Assembly (NCBI GenBank): GCA_902616855.1
Contig: CACMUL010000007.1
Span: 1 to 60,409, forward strand
Reading direction: 5' to 3'
Source: an uncultured Alphaproteobacteria bacterium
GTDB lineage: Bacteria > Pseudomonadota > Alphaproteobacteria > HIMB59
Length of the DNA stretch: 60,409 nucleotides
Position 1 is the stretch's first letter. Every line of letters starts with the position of its first letter. The notes below the pieces were generated by a model that saw nothing but the letters and a program-made list of their open reading frames with translations, was not told the origin of the DNA and did not search any database. Both the position numbers and the translations under genes were made by a program. This document shows, in pieces, positions 17,796 to 27,038 of this stretch.

Positions 17796-18236
17796 CTACC
17801 AATACCCATTATTTTGCATACTGGCCCAAGGCTCTTTTATTTCAAGGCTCTCACCTTTTTGAAGTAACTCTATTGATATGCCGTCTGGTGATTTTATGAA
17901 TGCCATATATCCATCTCTAGGAGGCCTGTTTATCACAACATCCTTTTTAATCAGATTTTCACAAACTTGATAAATATTATCTACTCTAAAAGCTAGATGA
18001 CCAAAATTTCTGCCACCTTTGTATTCTTCTTTGTCCCAATTGTAAGTTAATTCTAAAAGAGGTTTCTTTTTACTATCAGCAGTGTCTTTATCATCAGGAG
18101 CACAAAGAAAAATTAGAGTAAATCGACCCTTTTCACTCTCTTTTCTAGAGTATTCAATTAGTCCTAATTTATTACAATAAAAGTCAAGTGATTGCTCAAT
18201 ATCACTTACTCGAACCATTGTGTGCAAATATTCCAT
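17796..18236 (-). CDS. gloA: Lactoylglutathione lyase (glyoxalase I)
   Basis: This 146-aa glyoxalase I turns the methylglyoxal-glutathione adduct into S-lactoylglutathione. The expected metal ligands can be seen: His in EYLHTMVRV, Glu in LLELTYNW, His in FGHLAFRV and Glu in SIELLQKG. GRNFGHLAF and the DYC-like LDFYCNKLGL segment are typical. It is probably a single gene; it is separated by 42 nt from the permease upstream. Confidence 0.93.
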   Translation of the reverse strand: MEYLHTMVRVSDIEQSLDFYCNKLGLIEYSRKESEKGRFTLIFLCAPDDKDTADSKKKPLLELTYNWDKEEYKGGRNFGHLAFRVDNIYQVCENLIKKDVVINRPPRDGYMAFIKSPDGISIELLQKGESLEIKEPWASMQNNGYW

Positions 18237-18278
18237 TAAGATTAAATATCAAAAAATTTTAAATCTGTCTAAAAATTT

Positions 18279-19151
18279 CTAAAATTGCTTATTGCTTCCA
18301 AGGACTATTTTTTTTCGAAGGACAGTTTCACGATAAAAAATATATCCGACTGAAAGTAAAATTAATGGACCTCCTAGTAGCACCTCTTTCGAGAGAAACT
18401 CACCAAAAAAAATATAACCAATGACAAATGCCCAAACAACAGAAGTGAAGTCTAAAGGAGCAAGAACAGAGGCTTCTGCTAATTGAAAAGATTTTGTAAG
18501 ACAAAATTGAGCAGTAAACCCTAAAAAACCCGAAGCAATTAGAAAAACTAAGTCTAAATTATTTGGCCATATCCAATTATCACTATAGAAAAATAAACTT
18601 GAAACTGTTCCAAATAAAGTAAAGGCCCATACCGTTAAAATATTATTATTAGTTATTAATATTTTTTTTAGAATTATCACTGCCATTGACAAAAATATAC
18701 TAGCTAAAAGTGGTAATACAGAATAGTTGTTTAATAAATTCACGTCTGGTTTCAAAATAATTACTACTCCTATAAAACCAATAATAATTGCAATTACCCT
18801 CCTATATCCAATTTTTTCACCCAGAAAAAAAATTGATAATATAGATATAAAAAAAACAGATGAAAAACTGATTGTTTGCATTTCGATCAGCGGAACATAT
18901 CTAAGAGATATGAAGAAAAGACTCATTGCTGAAATTCCTACTAAACCTCTAAAAAAATGAAGTTTATAATTATTAATAGAGGATATTTTTAGATTTAAAT
19001 AATAAATGACAACTATCAATGGGATAAGAGCAAATAGATTTCTGAAAAAAACTACCTCAAATAATGGTAAGTTGTCGCCTGTTGCTTTTATACATACACT
19101 CATTAAAACAAAAAAAAGGACGGACAAAGACTTGTAGATAAATGCTGACAT
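18279..19151 (-). CDS. EamA/DMT-family permease
   Basis: This is a 290-aa inner membrane protein of the drug/metabolite transporter superfamily with about ten helices in two EamA repeats. EVVFFRNLFALIPL and LGEKIGYRRVIAIIIGFIGVVIILKP in the first half and APLDFTSVVWAFVIGYIFFGE in the second are characteristic. The substrate cannot be told from sequence; it is likely a small metabolite. It is divergent from the glutamine amidotransferase gene with a 28-nt gap. Confidence 0.88.
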   Translation of the reverse strand: MSAFIYKSLSVLFFVLMSVCIKATGDNLPLFEVVFFRNLFALIPLIVVIYYLNLKISSINNYKLHFFRGLVGISAMSLFFISLRYVPLIEMQTISFSSVFFISILSIFFLGEKIGYRRVIAIIIGFIGVVIILKPDVNLLNNYSVLPLLASIFLSMAVIILKKILITNNNILTVWAFTLFGTVSSLFFYSDNWIWPNNLDLVFLIASGFLGFTAQFCLTKSFQLAEASVLAPLDFTSVVWAFVIGYIFFGEFLSKEVLLGGPLILLSVGYIFYRETVLRKKIVLGSNKQF

Positions 19152-19179
19152 GTGGTTAATCTAAATATATTAAATATGA

Positions 19180-19965
19180 ATGAATTTACTAATAGTTAAT
19201 GGATATGACAAAAACGGATGGGGTAAACTAGCTAGATATGGATTACAACCAATATGTGAGTTTTATAGAGACCAACTAAAAATAATTAATTCAAAAATAA
19301 AAACTACATTCATTTATCCTTCTATGAACTTAGATGAAAATTATGATGAAAGTTTCATCAAATCATTTACTGGCATTGTATGGACAGGTTCAAGTCTTAA
19401 TATTTATGATAATACAAGAGAAATTAAAAACCAAATTTCTCTCATGAAAAAGTTATCAAAATTAAAGGTAAAAATGTTTGGTAGTTGTTGGGGTATGCAA
19501 CTTTTTACTGTTGCAAATGGTGGCACAGTTAAAAAAAATCCTAAAGGTAGAGAAATTGGTATAGCCTATAATATAAGTATTAATAAATATGGTGCGCATC
19601 ATCCAATGTATAAAGATAAGCCCTTGATATTTGATGCTTTTGCTTCTCATATTGACCATATATCCCAAAAGCCAAATAGCTCTAATGTTCTTTCAGACAA
19701 TCATTACTCAATTCAGTCTCTTGTAAGCAATAAATTTTGGGGTACCCAATATCATCCTGAATTTAATTTTAAATACACAGGACAAATTTTAAATGCAAGA
19801 AAAAATATTTTACTCAAGGAAAAACTATTTAGTAAAAATCAAATACAAATCTTAATTAAAGACTTTAAAAGACCTAATATAAAGAGCTATAGTCAATCTT
19901 TGTTAAAAGATACGTTAAGACACAAAGAATTAAAAAATTGGCTAAGTTATTTAAGAAAAAATTAA
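19180..19965 (+). CDS. Class I glutamine amidotransferase-like protein
   Basis: This is a 261-aa stand-alone GATase-1 domain. The nucleophile elbow is MFGSCWGMQLFTVANGG and the second part of the triad is GTQYHPEFN, so it can probably hydrolyse glutamine or a gamma-glutamyl bond. TGIVWTGSSLNIYD is the usual oxyanion-hole strand. The closest style is the GMP-synthase-like amidotransferases used to hydrolyse gamma-glutamyl compounds. No synthase partner is adjacent, so the substrate is unknown. The 3' end overlaps the LOG gene by 4 nt. Confidence 0.85.
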   Translation: MNLLIVNGYDKNGWGKLARYGLQPICEFYRDQLKIINSKIKTTFIYPSMNLDENYDESFIKSFTGIVWTGSSLNIYDNTREIKNQISLMKKLSKLKVKMFGSCWGMQLFTVANGGTVKKNPKGREIGIAYNISINKYGAHHPMYKDKPLIFDAFASHIDHISQKPNSSNVLSDNHYSIQSLVSNKFWGTQYHPEFNFKYTGQILNARKNILLKEKLFSKNQIQILIKDFKRPNIKSYSQSLLKDTLRHKELKNWLSYLRKN

Positions 19966-20513
19966 TATAATTCTTTAAATTCTTTTAGATTATTACAAAC
20001 TGAAAATAAATCTTTAAAGTTCTTATAAGCAAATTTGGAGTTCATTACTTTCTTATATTGATTAATTATATCAGACCAATAATTATTATAATTAAACAAA
20101 ATACATTTTTTACCTTTTATAACACCCAATTGAAGAGCGCTGATTACTAAACTAATTTCTTCTATTGTGCCCCCGCCTCCGGGTAAAGCGATAAAACTAT
20201 CTGACAGTTGTAGAAACTTTTTTTTTCTTTGCTCCATTGTTTTCGTAACATGAATTTTGTTAATTTTTGTGTGAATTTTCTCACGCTTATCTAGAAAAGA
20301 TGGGATAATACCAGTTACATGAGCGTTATATTTTAATGCAGTCTTAGCTACAACACCCATTAATCCATTTTCTCCCCCTCCATAAACAATGTCATAATCA
20401 TTTTGTGCTAGATATTTTGTAACTGTTATAGCTAAATCTTTAAAATTTTTGTTTGATCCAAACATAGATCCACAAAATACAGCAACTTTATGTTTAGAAT
20501 TTTTTAATTTCAT
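19962..20513 (-). CDS. LOG-family protein (nucleoside 5'-monophosphate phosphoribohydrolase)
   Basis: This is a 183-aa Rossmann-type LOG protein (TIGR00730 type). The two hallmark motifs are present: MEQRKKKF and PGGGGTIEEIS (PGGxGTxxE). Early AVFCGSMFGSN and YGGGENGLMGVVA complete the site. Members cleave N6-substituted AMP to free base and ribose 5-phosphate; the bacterial role is often nucleotide clean-up. It is divergent from chorismate mutase. Confidence 0.92.
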   Translation of the reverse strand: MKLKNSKHKVAVFCGSMFGSNKNFKDLAITVTKYLAQNDYDIVYGGGENGLMGVVAKTALKYNAHVTGIIPSFLDKREKIHTKINKIHVTKTMEQRKKKFLQLSDSFIALPGGGGTIEEISLVISALQLGVIKGKKCILFNYNNYWSDIINQYKKVMNSKFAYKNFKDLFSVCNNLKEFKELY

Positions 20514-20544
20514 ATAAATTTACTGTACAGCAATATTGAAAAAA

Positions 20545-20835
20545 ATGACTAAAAAAAATAACATTGAAGAGCTTAAAAAAGTAAGAAAGAAAATTGATAA
20601 TATTGATAACAAGATTATTGAGCTGATTGGTGATAGATTTAAAGAAATACACAAAGTCACTAAATTAAAGGAAAATAGAGAAGAAATAATTGATCACGAA
20701 AGAATTACTCATATTTTAAAGTCTGTTCAGTCAAAAGCAAAAAAAAATAAAATTGACGCTGAAATAATTGTTAGAATTTGGCAAATTTTTATCCAAGAAG
20801 CTATTAAACTAGAGTCTGCAAAAATAAAAAAATAA
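20545..20835 (+). CDS. Chorismate mutase, AroQ type II
   Basis: This is a 96-aa all-helical single-domain chorismate mutase (chorismate to prephenate, for phenylalanine and tyrosine). The pattern ELKKVRKKIDNIDNKIIELIGDR matches AroQ helix 1, with later Lys in TKLKENRE and Gln in IWQIFIQEAI. The frame could open three codons earlier at a TTG (20536); I prefer the ATG. Neither start has a Shine-Dalgarno site. It ends one base before the convergent antiporter gene. Confidence 0.88.
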   Translation: MTKKNNIEELKKVRKKIDNIDNKIIELIGDRFKEIHKVTKLKENREEIIDHERITHILKSVQSKAKKNKIDAEIIVRIWQIFIQEAIKLESAKIKK

Positions 20836-22518
20836 TCACACCAAAACGATTACTAGCATTATAAATAAAATTGATATTAGAATTGTGCCTGCAAAACTAG
20901 GTGTTGTAACTTTAATGTAGGATAAATTACTAAATTTATAAGATTTACTTAATACTTGTTTAAAAGATAAACCTAAATTTTTATATAAACTTTCTGTTAA
21001 TATACCTATTTTCTTAAATAAGGGTTTACCAATACCAGGTAACATTTTTCTGTAAAACCAATCAGAATTTAAAACAGTTGATCTAATCTCGGAGGGATAA
21101 AGTTTAAATTTAACTAAAAATAAAAATGCAATAATTGCAAAAACTAAAAGTTGTAGCTGACTTATTACATGGTCTAAAGTATAGGGCTGATAGTCTACTG
21201 TGTATGGAAGTATTTGATACAAATATTTTGGGAATACACCTATAGCAATACATAAAAAAGCAGCGATACCCATTGCAATGAGCATATTAATTGGAGCCTC
21301 TTCAACTTTATTTTTCCTCTCGTGTGCAAAAAAAGCAAAGTAAGGTATCTTTATCCCTGAGTGCTCCAAAACACCTGCGGAAGCAAAGAATAAAATAAAG
21401 TAAATTAAAACCATTCCCATACCTCCAAGCGAGGACATTATCAAAGATTTAGCGACAAATCCGCTGAACAACGGAAATGCAGAAATAGACATGGCCCCTA
21501 TAATGCAAAATATTGTTGTGAATGGCATGTATTTGTAAAGGCCACCTAATTCAGAAGCTTTTGTTGTTCCAGCTCTGTATAAAACAGCACCCATGCTCAT
21601 AAACAAAAGAGCTTTATAAATTATGTGAACGAACGCATGCGCTACCGTTCCATTAAGAGAAAGTTCAGTCCCAATACCAATACCAACAACCATAAAGCCT
21701 AATTGGTTATTAAGACTAAATGACAAAACTCTTCTTAAATCATTTTCTATGACCGCAAAAAATACAGGAAAAGCTGTCATTATTGCACCTATCCAAATCA
21801 GTGAGTCAGTGCCTGGAAAAGTTCTAGCTAAAGCATAAATTGCCAATTTTGTTGTAAATGCAGAAAGTGCCACTGTGCCAGTAACCGAAGACTCAGGGTA
21901 AGAGTCTTGTAGCCAACCATTTAAAAGAGGAAATGCAGCCTTAATTCCAAAAGCAATAAATATAAAAATTCCGAAATTAGTTTTTAAATCTAGAACAGCT
22001 AAATTATGGTTTCCTGTTTGATATAGCATTAAACATGCGCCAATTAAAAGTAATACACCTGAAGAAACTTGAATGATCAAATATCTCATAGCTGCATCTT
22101 TTGCTGCATTTGTATTTCCAGCAAAAACTATAAAGACTGAAGTAAGAGCTGTTGCTTCCCACCAAATAAATAAACTAAAAAAATCTCCTGCGTGGAGAGC
22201 ACCAATAGCAGAGCCTGCATAAGCTAGTGTCGCCATGTGCTCCATTAAATTTTTACTGTGCCAGCTAAAAATTATTACAAGTATAGCTGCAATATGAAAA
22301 ATAATAGCAAATGGAAGAGTTAAACTATCTGATTGATATAATATTAAATTTAAACCAAGTATGTCCCACTCTAAAAAAGTTCCATAACCATTAAATAAAG
22401 ATAAAGCTGATAAACCCACCGATAATAACATCGCAGGATGTCTAAAGTATTGAGGAATGGTTGGCAATAGGAATGAAGTAATTATCATAATTAAACCGGG
22501 AATAAAATTACTGATCAT
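20836..22518 (-). CDS. Mrp-type antiporter subunit, third MnhD/NuoN-like protein
   Basis: This is a 560-aa polytopic proton-channel subunit of the MrpD/NuoL-M-N family. The conserved pump elements are WWEATALTSVFIVF, with the key Glu in the fifth helix region, and GIKAAFPLLNGWLQDSYPESSVTGTVALSAFTTKLAIYALA in two parts with the key lysines. It is longer than usual at the C-terminus, with extra helices. It is the last gene of the ten-gene cluster and overlaps the small gene before it by 11 nt. Having three D-like subunits in one Mrp cluster is uncommon. Confidence 0.88.
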   Translation of the reverse strand: MISNFIPGLIMIITSFLLPTIPQYFRHPAMLLSVGLSALSLFNGYGTFLEWDILGLNLILYQSDSLTLPFAIIFHIAAILVIIFSWHSKNLMEHMATLAYAGSAIGALHAGDFFSLFIWWEATALTSVFIVFAGNTNAAKDAAMRYLIIQVSSGVLLLIGACLMLYQTGNHNLAVLDLKTNFGIFIFIAFGIKAAFPLLNGWLQDSYPESSVTGTVALSAFTTKLAIYALARTFPGTDSLIWIGAIMTAFPVFFAVIENDLRRVLSFSLNNQLGFMVVGIGIGTELSLNGTVAHAFVHIIYKALLFMSMGAVLYRAGTTKASELGGLYKYMPFTTIFCIIGAMSISAFPLFSGFVAKSLIMSSLGGMGMVLIYFILFFASAGVLEHSGIKIPYFAFFAHERKNKVEEAPINMLIAMGIAAFLCIAIGVFPKYLYQILPYTVDYQPYTLDHVISQLQLLVFAIIAFLFLVKFKLYPSEIRSTVLNSDWFYRKMLPGIGKPLFKKIGILTESLYKNLGLSFKQVLSKSYKFSNLSYIKVTTPSFAGTILISILFIMLVIVLV

Positions 22519-22741
22519 AATAATCCTCCTTCCTCATTAAGAATTTCCTCAGCCACTTTCCTAACATGACTATAAAAACAAAACTTACAAAACCGAAAAA
22601 TGCTGGGAAGCCATATATCTCGGCAAAGGAAAAGTATTCATGTCTGTGAAAAGTAAAGTCTAAAAGAATTAAAAGTGCTCCGATTATAAGTATGTACTTT
22701 GTAAAGCTTTTACCCATACTCTTTAAATCATTTTTTTTCAT
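22508..22741 (-). CDS. Small two-helix membrane protein in the Mrp cluster
   Basis: This 77-aa protein has two predicted membrane helices (about 15-30, ILIIGALLILLDF, and 43-62, FPAFFGFVSFVFIVMLG), a basic N-terminus and an acidic C-terminus ending KEDYYDQ. It resembles no standard Mrp subunit that I recognise. It sits between two D-like subunits, directly following one and overlapping the next by 11 nt, so it is likely translated with them and may be an accessory subunit. Function unknown. Confidence 0.75.
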   Translation of the reverse strand: MKKNDLKSMGKSFTKYILIIGALLILLDFTFHRHEYFSFAEIYGFPAFFGFVSFVFIVMLGKWLRKFLMRKEDYYDQ

Positions 22742-24193
22742 TTAATTCACAATTACTCCACTAATATTATTCAAAAAATAGTTTGCATAAAAAAAGAAAA
22801 CTAAACAGCCTAAACCTGTAATTAATGGTGGCCAAACAGTTAAAGGGGCTCTAATTAATTTTATTTCTTTCTTAGAGTTTTGGGTGAAGCCTATTACTAC
22901 AGGCTGTAATAGATAATAAATATTTAGCAATGAGGAAATACCTAAGATTATTGCAACGAATATAAATTCTCTCTCAATAGAGCCCATAATTAAATAAAAT
23001 TTACTCCAAGAACCAATAAAGGGAGGAACCCCAATGATAGATAGAGCCCCTAAAGTGTAAGCAAAAAATATTAACGGTAATTTGTAGCCCATGCCTTTTA
23101 GGTCACTTACCTTTTTAATATGGGCAGTTACATAAATAGCACCTGCACAGAAGAATAGAGTTATCTTACCTAAAGCATGAGTTATAATATGAAAAGATGC
23201 TCCTTTTAGAGCTAAAGATGAAGCCAAAGCTGCTCCCAAAATAATATAGGAAAGTTGACTTATAGTAGAATAAGCTAATCTCGCTTTTAGGTCATCTTTT
23301 GTTATCGCTATGATACTAGAAGCCATTATAGTGAAACATGCTAACCAGACTAACCAGTCAGAGCTTTTTGTTTGAATTAAAAAGTCTGGACCAACAATAT
23401 AAACAACAACCACGAGAAAGCTAAATACACCAGCTTTTACTACAGCAACAGCGTGGAGTAATGCAGAAACTGGAGTTGGCGCCACCATTGCAGCAGGCAA
23501 CCAACGATGAATAGGCATAATTGCTGCTTTACCTATACCAAACACAAGCATAGCTATTAGAAAAGATAGGTACTCTGCTGGGAATTTATTCATAAGTATT
23601 CCCCCATCTTGAAAATCTAAAGTCCCTGTTTTAAGCCAAATCCAAAATATAGCTGGTAAGAAAAATATTAAAGAGGTACCCACTAAAATCGACAAATAGA
23701 GCCTTCCTGCAGATTGCGATTCAGCGTTTTGCTTATGTCCAACTAAAGGGAAAGTTGAAAAAGTTAATATTTCATAAAAAATAAATAAGACTAGAAGATT
23801 TCCAGACCAAGCTATTGCCAATGCAGCATGGATTGCGATTGAATAAAAAATTACAAATCTTGTTTGATTTTTTTCACCAGCACCCCTCATATAACCAATA
23901 GTGTAGATAGATGCCAGTATCCATAATGAAGATGCCACTAAACTAAAAATAGATCCAAGAGCTGATACTTTAAAAGCAAAATCTACCCCATCAAAAAGTG
24001 TAAAAAAAGTTATTTGATATACCTCATTATTTTGTATTCCATGAAAAATTTTTAAACTGATTACAAAGGTTATGAGACCTCCAATTATACCAAAAGAGTC
24101 TCTTAAGTTATTATTATATCTACAGACATAAGAAAATAATGCTGCAAAAAGTGGGGTGATAATACCCAGTATAATTAAAAACGAATTACTCAA
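22742..24193 (-). CDS. Mrp-type antiporter subunit, second D-like (NuoL/MrpA N-terminal-like)
   Basis: This is a 483-aa polytopic proton-channel subunit. FIFYEILTFSTFPLVGHKQ carries the key Glu, and GKAAIMPIHRWLPAAMVAPTP and VSALLHAVAVVKAGVF carry the lysines and the discontinuous-helix motif. The HAVAVVKAGVF form is closer to NuoL and the N-terminal part of MrpA than to MrpD. It may stand in for the missing N-terminal domain of MrpA. It overlaps the canonical mnhD by 4 nt. Confidence 0.88.
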   Translation of the reverse strand: MSNSFLIILGIITPLFAALFSYVCRYNNNLRDSFGIIGGLITFVISLKIFHGIQNNEVYQITFFTLFDGVDFAFKVSALGSIFSLVASSLWILASIYTIGYMRGAGEKNQTRFVIFYSIAIHAALAIAWSGNLLVLFIFYEILTFSTFPLVGHKQNAESQSAGRLYLSILVGTSLIFFLPAIFWIWLKTGTLDFQDGGILMNKFPAEYLSFLIAMLVFGIGKAAIMPIHRWLPAAMVAPTPVSALLHAVAVVKAGVFSFLVVVVYIVGPDFLIQTKSSDWLVWLACFTIMASSIIAITKDDLKARLAYSTISQLSYIILGAALASSLALKGASFHIITHALGKITLFFCAGAIYVTAHIKKVSDLKGMGYKLPLIFFAYTLGALSIIGVPPFIGSWSKFYLIMGSIEREFIFVAIILGISSLLNIYYLLQPVVIGFTQNSKKEIKLIRAPLTVWPPLITGLGCLVFFFYANYFLNNISGVIVN

Positions 24194-25686
24194 TTTTGAT
24201 AACCTGATATTAAATAGTCTGCGGACAAGTTAGAAAATTCAATTATTGGTGTTGAATATATCCCAAAAACAATGATTGAAATTGTAACTATCCATATTGG
24301 TAAATAAATATAAGCATCTTCTTTTTCAGATTTAAATTTAACTTCTGAAAACCACATCTGTTCCACTATTTTCCAGAAATATACAACAGCTAATGCGGAA
24401 CTTACCGCAACTAAAGCGATTGAAAAATACATCTGGTTTGTATAAAGAGCTTGAAATAAATATAATTTTGAAATGAAGCCATTTGTTAGAGGTAATCCAA
24501 TTAAAGATAATCCACAAATTAATAAAGCAAATGAAGTTATGGGGTATTTATAGCCAAAACCTTTTAAACTGTTTAGGGTTACTCGATCCTTATAAAGAAT
24601 AGCGAAGTAACCAACAGCCATAAATAATCCTCCTTTGATCAAAGCATGATTAAATATATGCACAAAGCCCGAAGCCACTCCACTGTGGTCTTTAAGGCTA
24701 AAAGCCAGTGTGATGTAACCAATTTGCGCAATTGAGGAAAATGCCAAAAGTTTTTTGATATCATCTTGATAGATGGCTATTACAGTCCCAATGAATATAG
24801 CGAGTAAAGATAGAGGATATAAAACAAAATCTAAAAACAAACTTAAATAGCTCGGATAAATTATGAATACTTCGTACAAAAGTCTCACAAAAAAATAAAG
24901 AATTGTTTTTGTCGCTAAAGCAGCCAAAAGTGTTGAGACAGCTGATGGAGCATAACTATATGCAGGTGGTAACCAAATATGGACAGGAAAAATTGCAGCC
25001 TTTACCATAAGACCTATAAGCATGAATGACATACCTGCGAAGATAGCTAACTGACCATCGGAATATTGGGCCAGTTGAATTACAAGATCATTCATGTTCA
25101 ACGTGCCTGTCATAGCGTAGGCAAAGCCAACCCCAATTACATAAAATGTAGCCCCGATCGCCCCGATAATTAGATAATTAAAAGCTGCGAGTAATGCTTT
25201 TCTATTTTGTCCTGCACCTAAGGCAATTAAAGAAATAGAAGCTAATGCAGATATTTCTAAAAAGACAAATAAATTGAAAATATCATTAGTTAAAATAATC
25301 CCGTTCAGGCTTCCAACTGCCAATAACCACAAAGAATAGGCCTTTCCAGAGTCCCTATAGTCAATTTCATTCAAGAAGATTTTTCTTGAGTAAAATGTTG
25401 ATACCAAAACAAAAATTGAAAATAACAATTGAAGTCCAATATTCACCCCATCTATTTTAAAAGAAATACCCCATGGTGGTTCCCAATTTCCAAACTCATA
25501 TATAATTAAACCAGAAACAGAAATTTCTTTAAGAAGATGTAAAGATAAAAATAAATGTAACAACAAAGTGAAGATTGAAATTATCCAAGGCCATATTTTT
25601 GACGGCATAAATGCAATAATTGCAGAAATAAGTAGAGGTAAAACTACTACCAATGCAGGAGCATCGTCTAAAAATATATCAAACAT
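24190..25686 (-). CDS. mnhD: Mrp Na+/H+ antiporter subunit D
   Basis: This is a 498-aa polytopic subunit directly following mnhC, the usual place for MnhD. Motifs are NIFNLFVFLEISALASISLIA, with the key Glu, and LMVKAAIFPVHIWLPPAYSYAPSAVS, with the key Lys. Fourteen or so helices are expected. It works in the inner membrane as part of the multi-subunit Na+(K+)/H+ exchanger, for pH and sodium control. Its start follows the mnhC stop with no gap. Confidence 0.93.
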   Translation of the reverse strand: MFDIFLDDAPALVVVLPLLISAIIAFMPSKIWPWIISIFTLLLHLFLSLHLLKEISVSGLIIYEFGNWEPPWGISFKIDGVNIGLQLLFSIFVLVSTFYSRKIFLNEIDYRDSGKAYSLWLLAVGSLNGIILTNDIFNLFVFLEISALASISLIALGAGQNRKALLAAFNYLIIGAIGATFYVIGVGFAYAMTGTLNMNDLVIQLAQYSDGQLAIFAGMSFMLIGLMVKAAIFPVHIWLPPAYSYAPSAVSTLLAALATKTILYFFVRLLYEVFIIYPSYLSLFLDFVLYPLSLLAIFIGTVIAIYQDDIKKLLAFSSIAQIGYITLAFSLKDHSGVASGFVHIFNHALIKGGLFMAVGYFAILYKDRVTLNSLKGFGYKYPITSFALLICGLSLIGLPLTNGFISKLYLFQALYTNQMYFSIALVAVSSALAVVYFWKIVEQMWFSEVKFKSEKEDAYIYLPIWIVTISIIVFGIYSTPIIEFSNLSADYLISGYQN

Positions 25687-26049
25687 TTATTTATCTGACT
25701 TTAGCTCCAAAGACTCTATTTCTTTTTCTTCAATTGTTTCGTAGTTCTTGTAAATTTGTAATACTAAAGCTAATCCAAGCGCTGAAGTAGCCACTCCAAC
25801 GACTATAGCGGTCAGTATTAAGACGTGTGGCAATGGATTTGAATAGGCATTTGCCATTTTTGTTAATATAGGGGCGGTTCCATCTAAAACTTTTGCAAGT
25901 GATACAAAAAATACAAAAACTGCAGTTTGAAAAATTGCTAAGCCAACTACTTTTTTTAAATAGTTTTGACTTGTGATGATTATAAATAATCCGCCAACCA
26001 TAAGTAAAATAAAGGCAAAATGGTTCCAAAAATAAATAAAATTACTCAT
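25687..26049 (-). CDS. mnhC: Mrp Na+/H+ antiporter subunit C (NuoK-like)
   Basis: This NuoK-like subunit has three helices, 120 aa from the chosen ATG. The frame is open to 26088, but MSNFIYFWNHFAFILLMVGGLF is the normal C-subunit start, and the longer form would run 47 nt into mnhB instead of 8. Conserved parts are GLAIFQTAVFVFFVSL and LPHVLILTAIVVGVATSALGLAL. Its C-terminal tail is charged. Confidence 0.93.
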   Translation of the reverse strand: MSNFIYFWNHFAFILLMVGGLFIIITSQNYLKKVVGLAIFQTAVFVFFVSLAKVLDGTAPILTKMANAYSNPLPHVLILTAIVVGVATSALGLALVLQIYKNYETIEEKEIESLELKSDK

Positions 26050-26479
26050 TAATTTCCCCAAAGGAAGCAAAAGAGTGATACAAAGCAATCATTACAGTTG
26101 CAACTGTAATGCCTACTCCTAGCTCAACTAATATAATACCAATATGTTGACCAGTTGATGGGTCTGATGACAAAACATTGTAATCTAAATACATCCCATC
26201 AAGAAATATTGAAACTATTCCGACACCTGCATATAACAAAACACCTATGCACATTAAATATCGATTGATCATTATTGGAACTAAAGTTTCTCCTTTTGAA
26301 AGCCCAAATATCATTGAATACAATATAAATGCTGCCGCTACTATTACCCCAGCCTGAAATCCACCGCCTGGTCCATAGTCACCATGAAATTGAACGTAAA
26401 GCCCAAATATAATAATCGGTGCAAAAAGAATTTTGCTAACAACGCTTAATACTGGACTAGATGAAATTTTATCTCTCAT
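26042..26479 (-). CDS. mnhB: Mrp Na+/H+ antiporter subunit B
   Basis: This is a 145-aa four-helix MnhB subunit. The hallmark is HGDYGPGGGFQAGVIVAAAFILY, shared by all MnhB proteins (GPGGGFQAG). The end LVELGVGITVATVMIALY is also typical. It overlaps the MbhDE-like gene by 11 nt and mnhC by 8 nt. Confidence 0.95.
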   Translation of the reverse strand: MRDKISSSPVLSVVSKILFAPIIIFGLYVQFHGDYGPGGGFQAGVIVAAAFILYSMIFGLSKGETLVPIMINRYLMCIGVLLYAGVGIVSIFLDGMYLDYNVLSSDPSTGQHIGIILVELGVGITVATVMIALYHSFASFGEINE

Positions 26480-27038
26480 TTTTTTTATTTTTTTTAAAAT
26501 TAGTTTTACGATTAAGAGTGTTGCTAGTTAATAAAGCAATGACACCTAAGCCTGCGGTAAATATTACTATTGTTTCTCCCAAAGTATCAAAACCTCTATA
26601 ACTTGCTAAAATATTAGTAACAACATTAGGTATATGAAAAAAATCTTTACTTTCCTTTAAGTACTCTGGAACTACATGAAGATGTATTGGTGCATTAGGA
26701 TCTCCTAATAAAGGGAGGTTTGCAATTATAATAATCAATATAAGTGATATCGCTACTGCAAGAATAATGCTCGGAAATAAGTTTAATAATTTATTTTTTT
26801 TTCCTTCTGGTAATTTCGCAGCAGCCATTACCATTAAAATTGTTGATATACCAGAACCAACTGCAGCTTCAGTAAATGCTACATCAACCGCATCTAAATT
26901 CACATATATAGCTGAGCATAACAAAGTAAAAGCGCCTGTGAGTGCAACAACACTTATTAATGACGTAGTTTTAAAAATAAAAAAGGTTGTTACCAATAGA
27001 AGCGAAATTAAGAAAAAATTAATTAATAAAAAGTTCAT
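26469..27038 (-). CDS. MrpA C-terminal-like subunit (MbhD + MbhE domains)
   Basis: This 189-aa protein corresponds to the C-terminal part of MrpA and carries two domains. The first is the MbhD (DUF4040) segment NLDAVDVAFTEAAVGSGISTILMV. The second, after a periplasmic-like loop, is MbhE, marked by SYRGFDTLGETIVIFTAGLGVIALL. MrpA of Bacillus is a single chain of about 800 aa; here the gene is split and the N-terminal half is not in front of it. It overlaps mnhG by 4 nt. Confidence 0.87.
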   Translation of the reverse strand: MNFLLINFFLISLLLVTTFFIFKTTSLISVVALTGAFTLLCSAIYVNLDAVDVAFTEAAVGSGISTILMVMAAAKLPEGKKNKLLNLFPSIILAVAISLILIIIIANLPLLGDPNAPIHLHVVPEYLKESKDFFHIPNVVTNILASYRGFDTLGETIVIFTAGLGVIALLTSNTLNRKTNFKKNKKNER

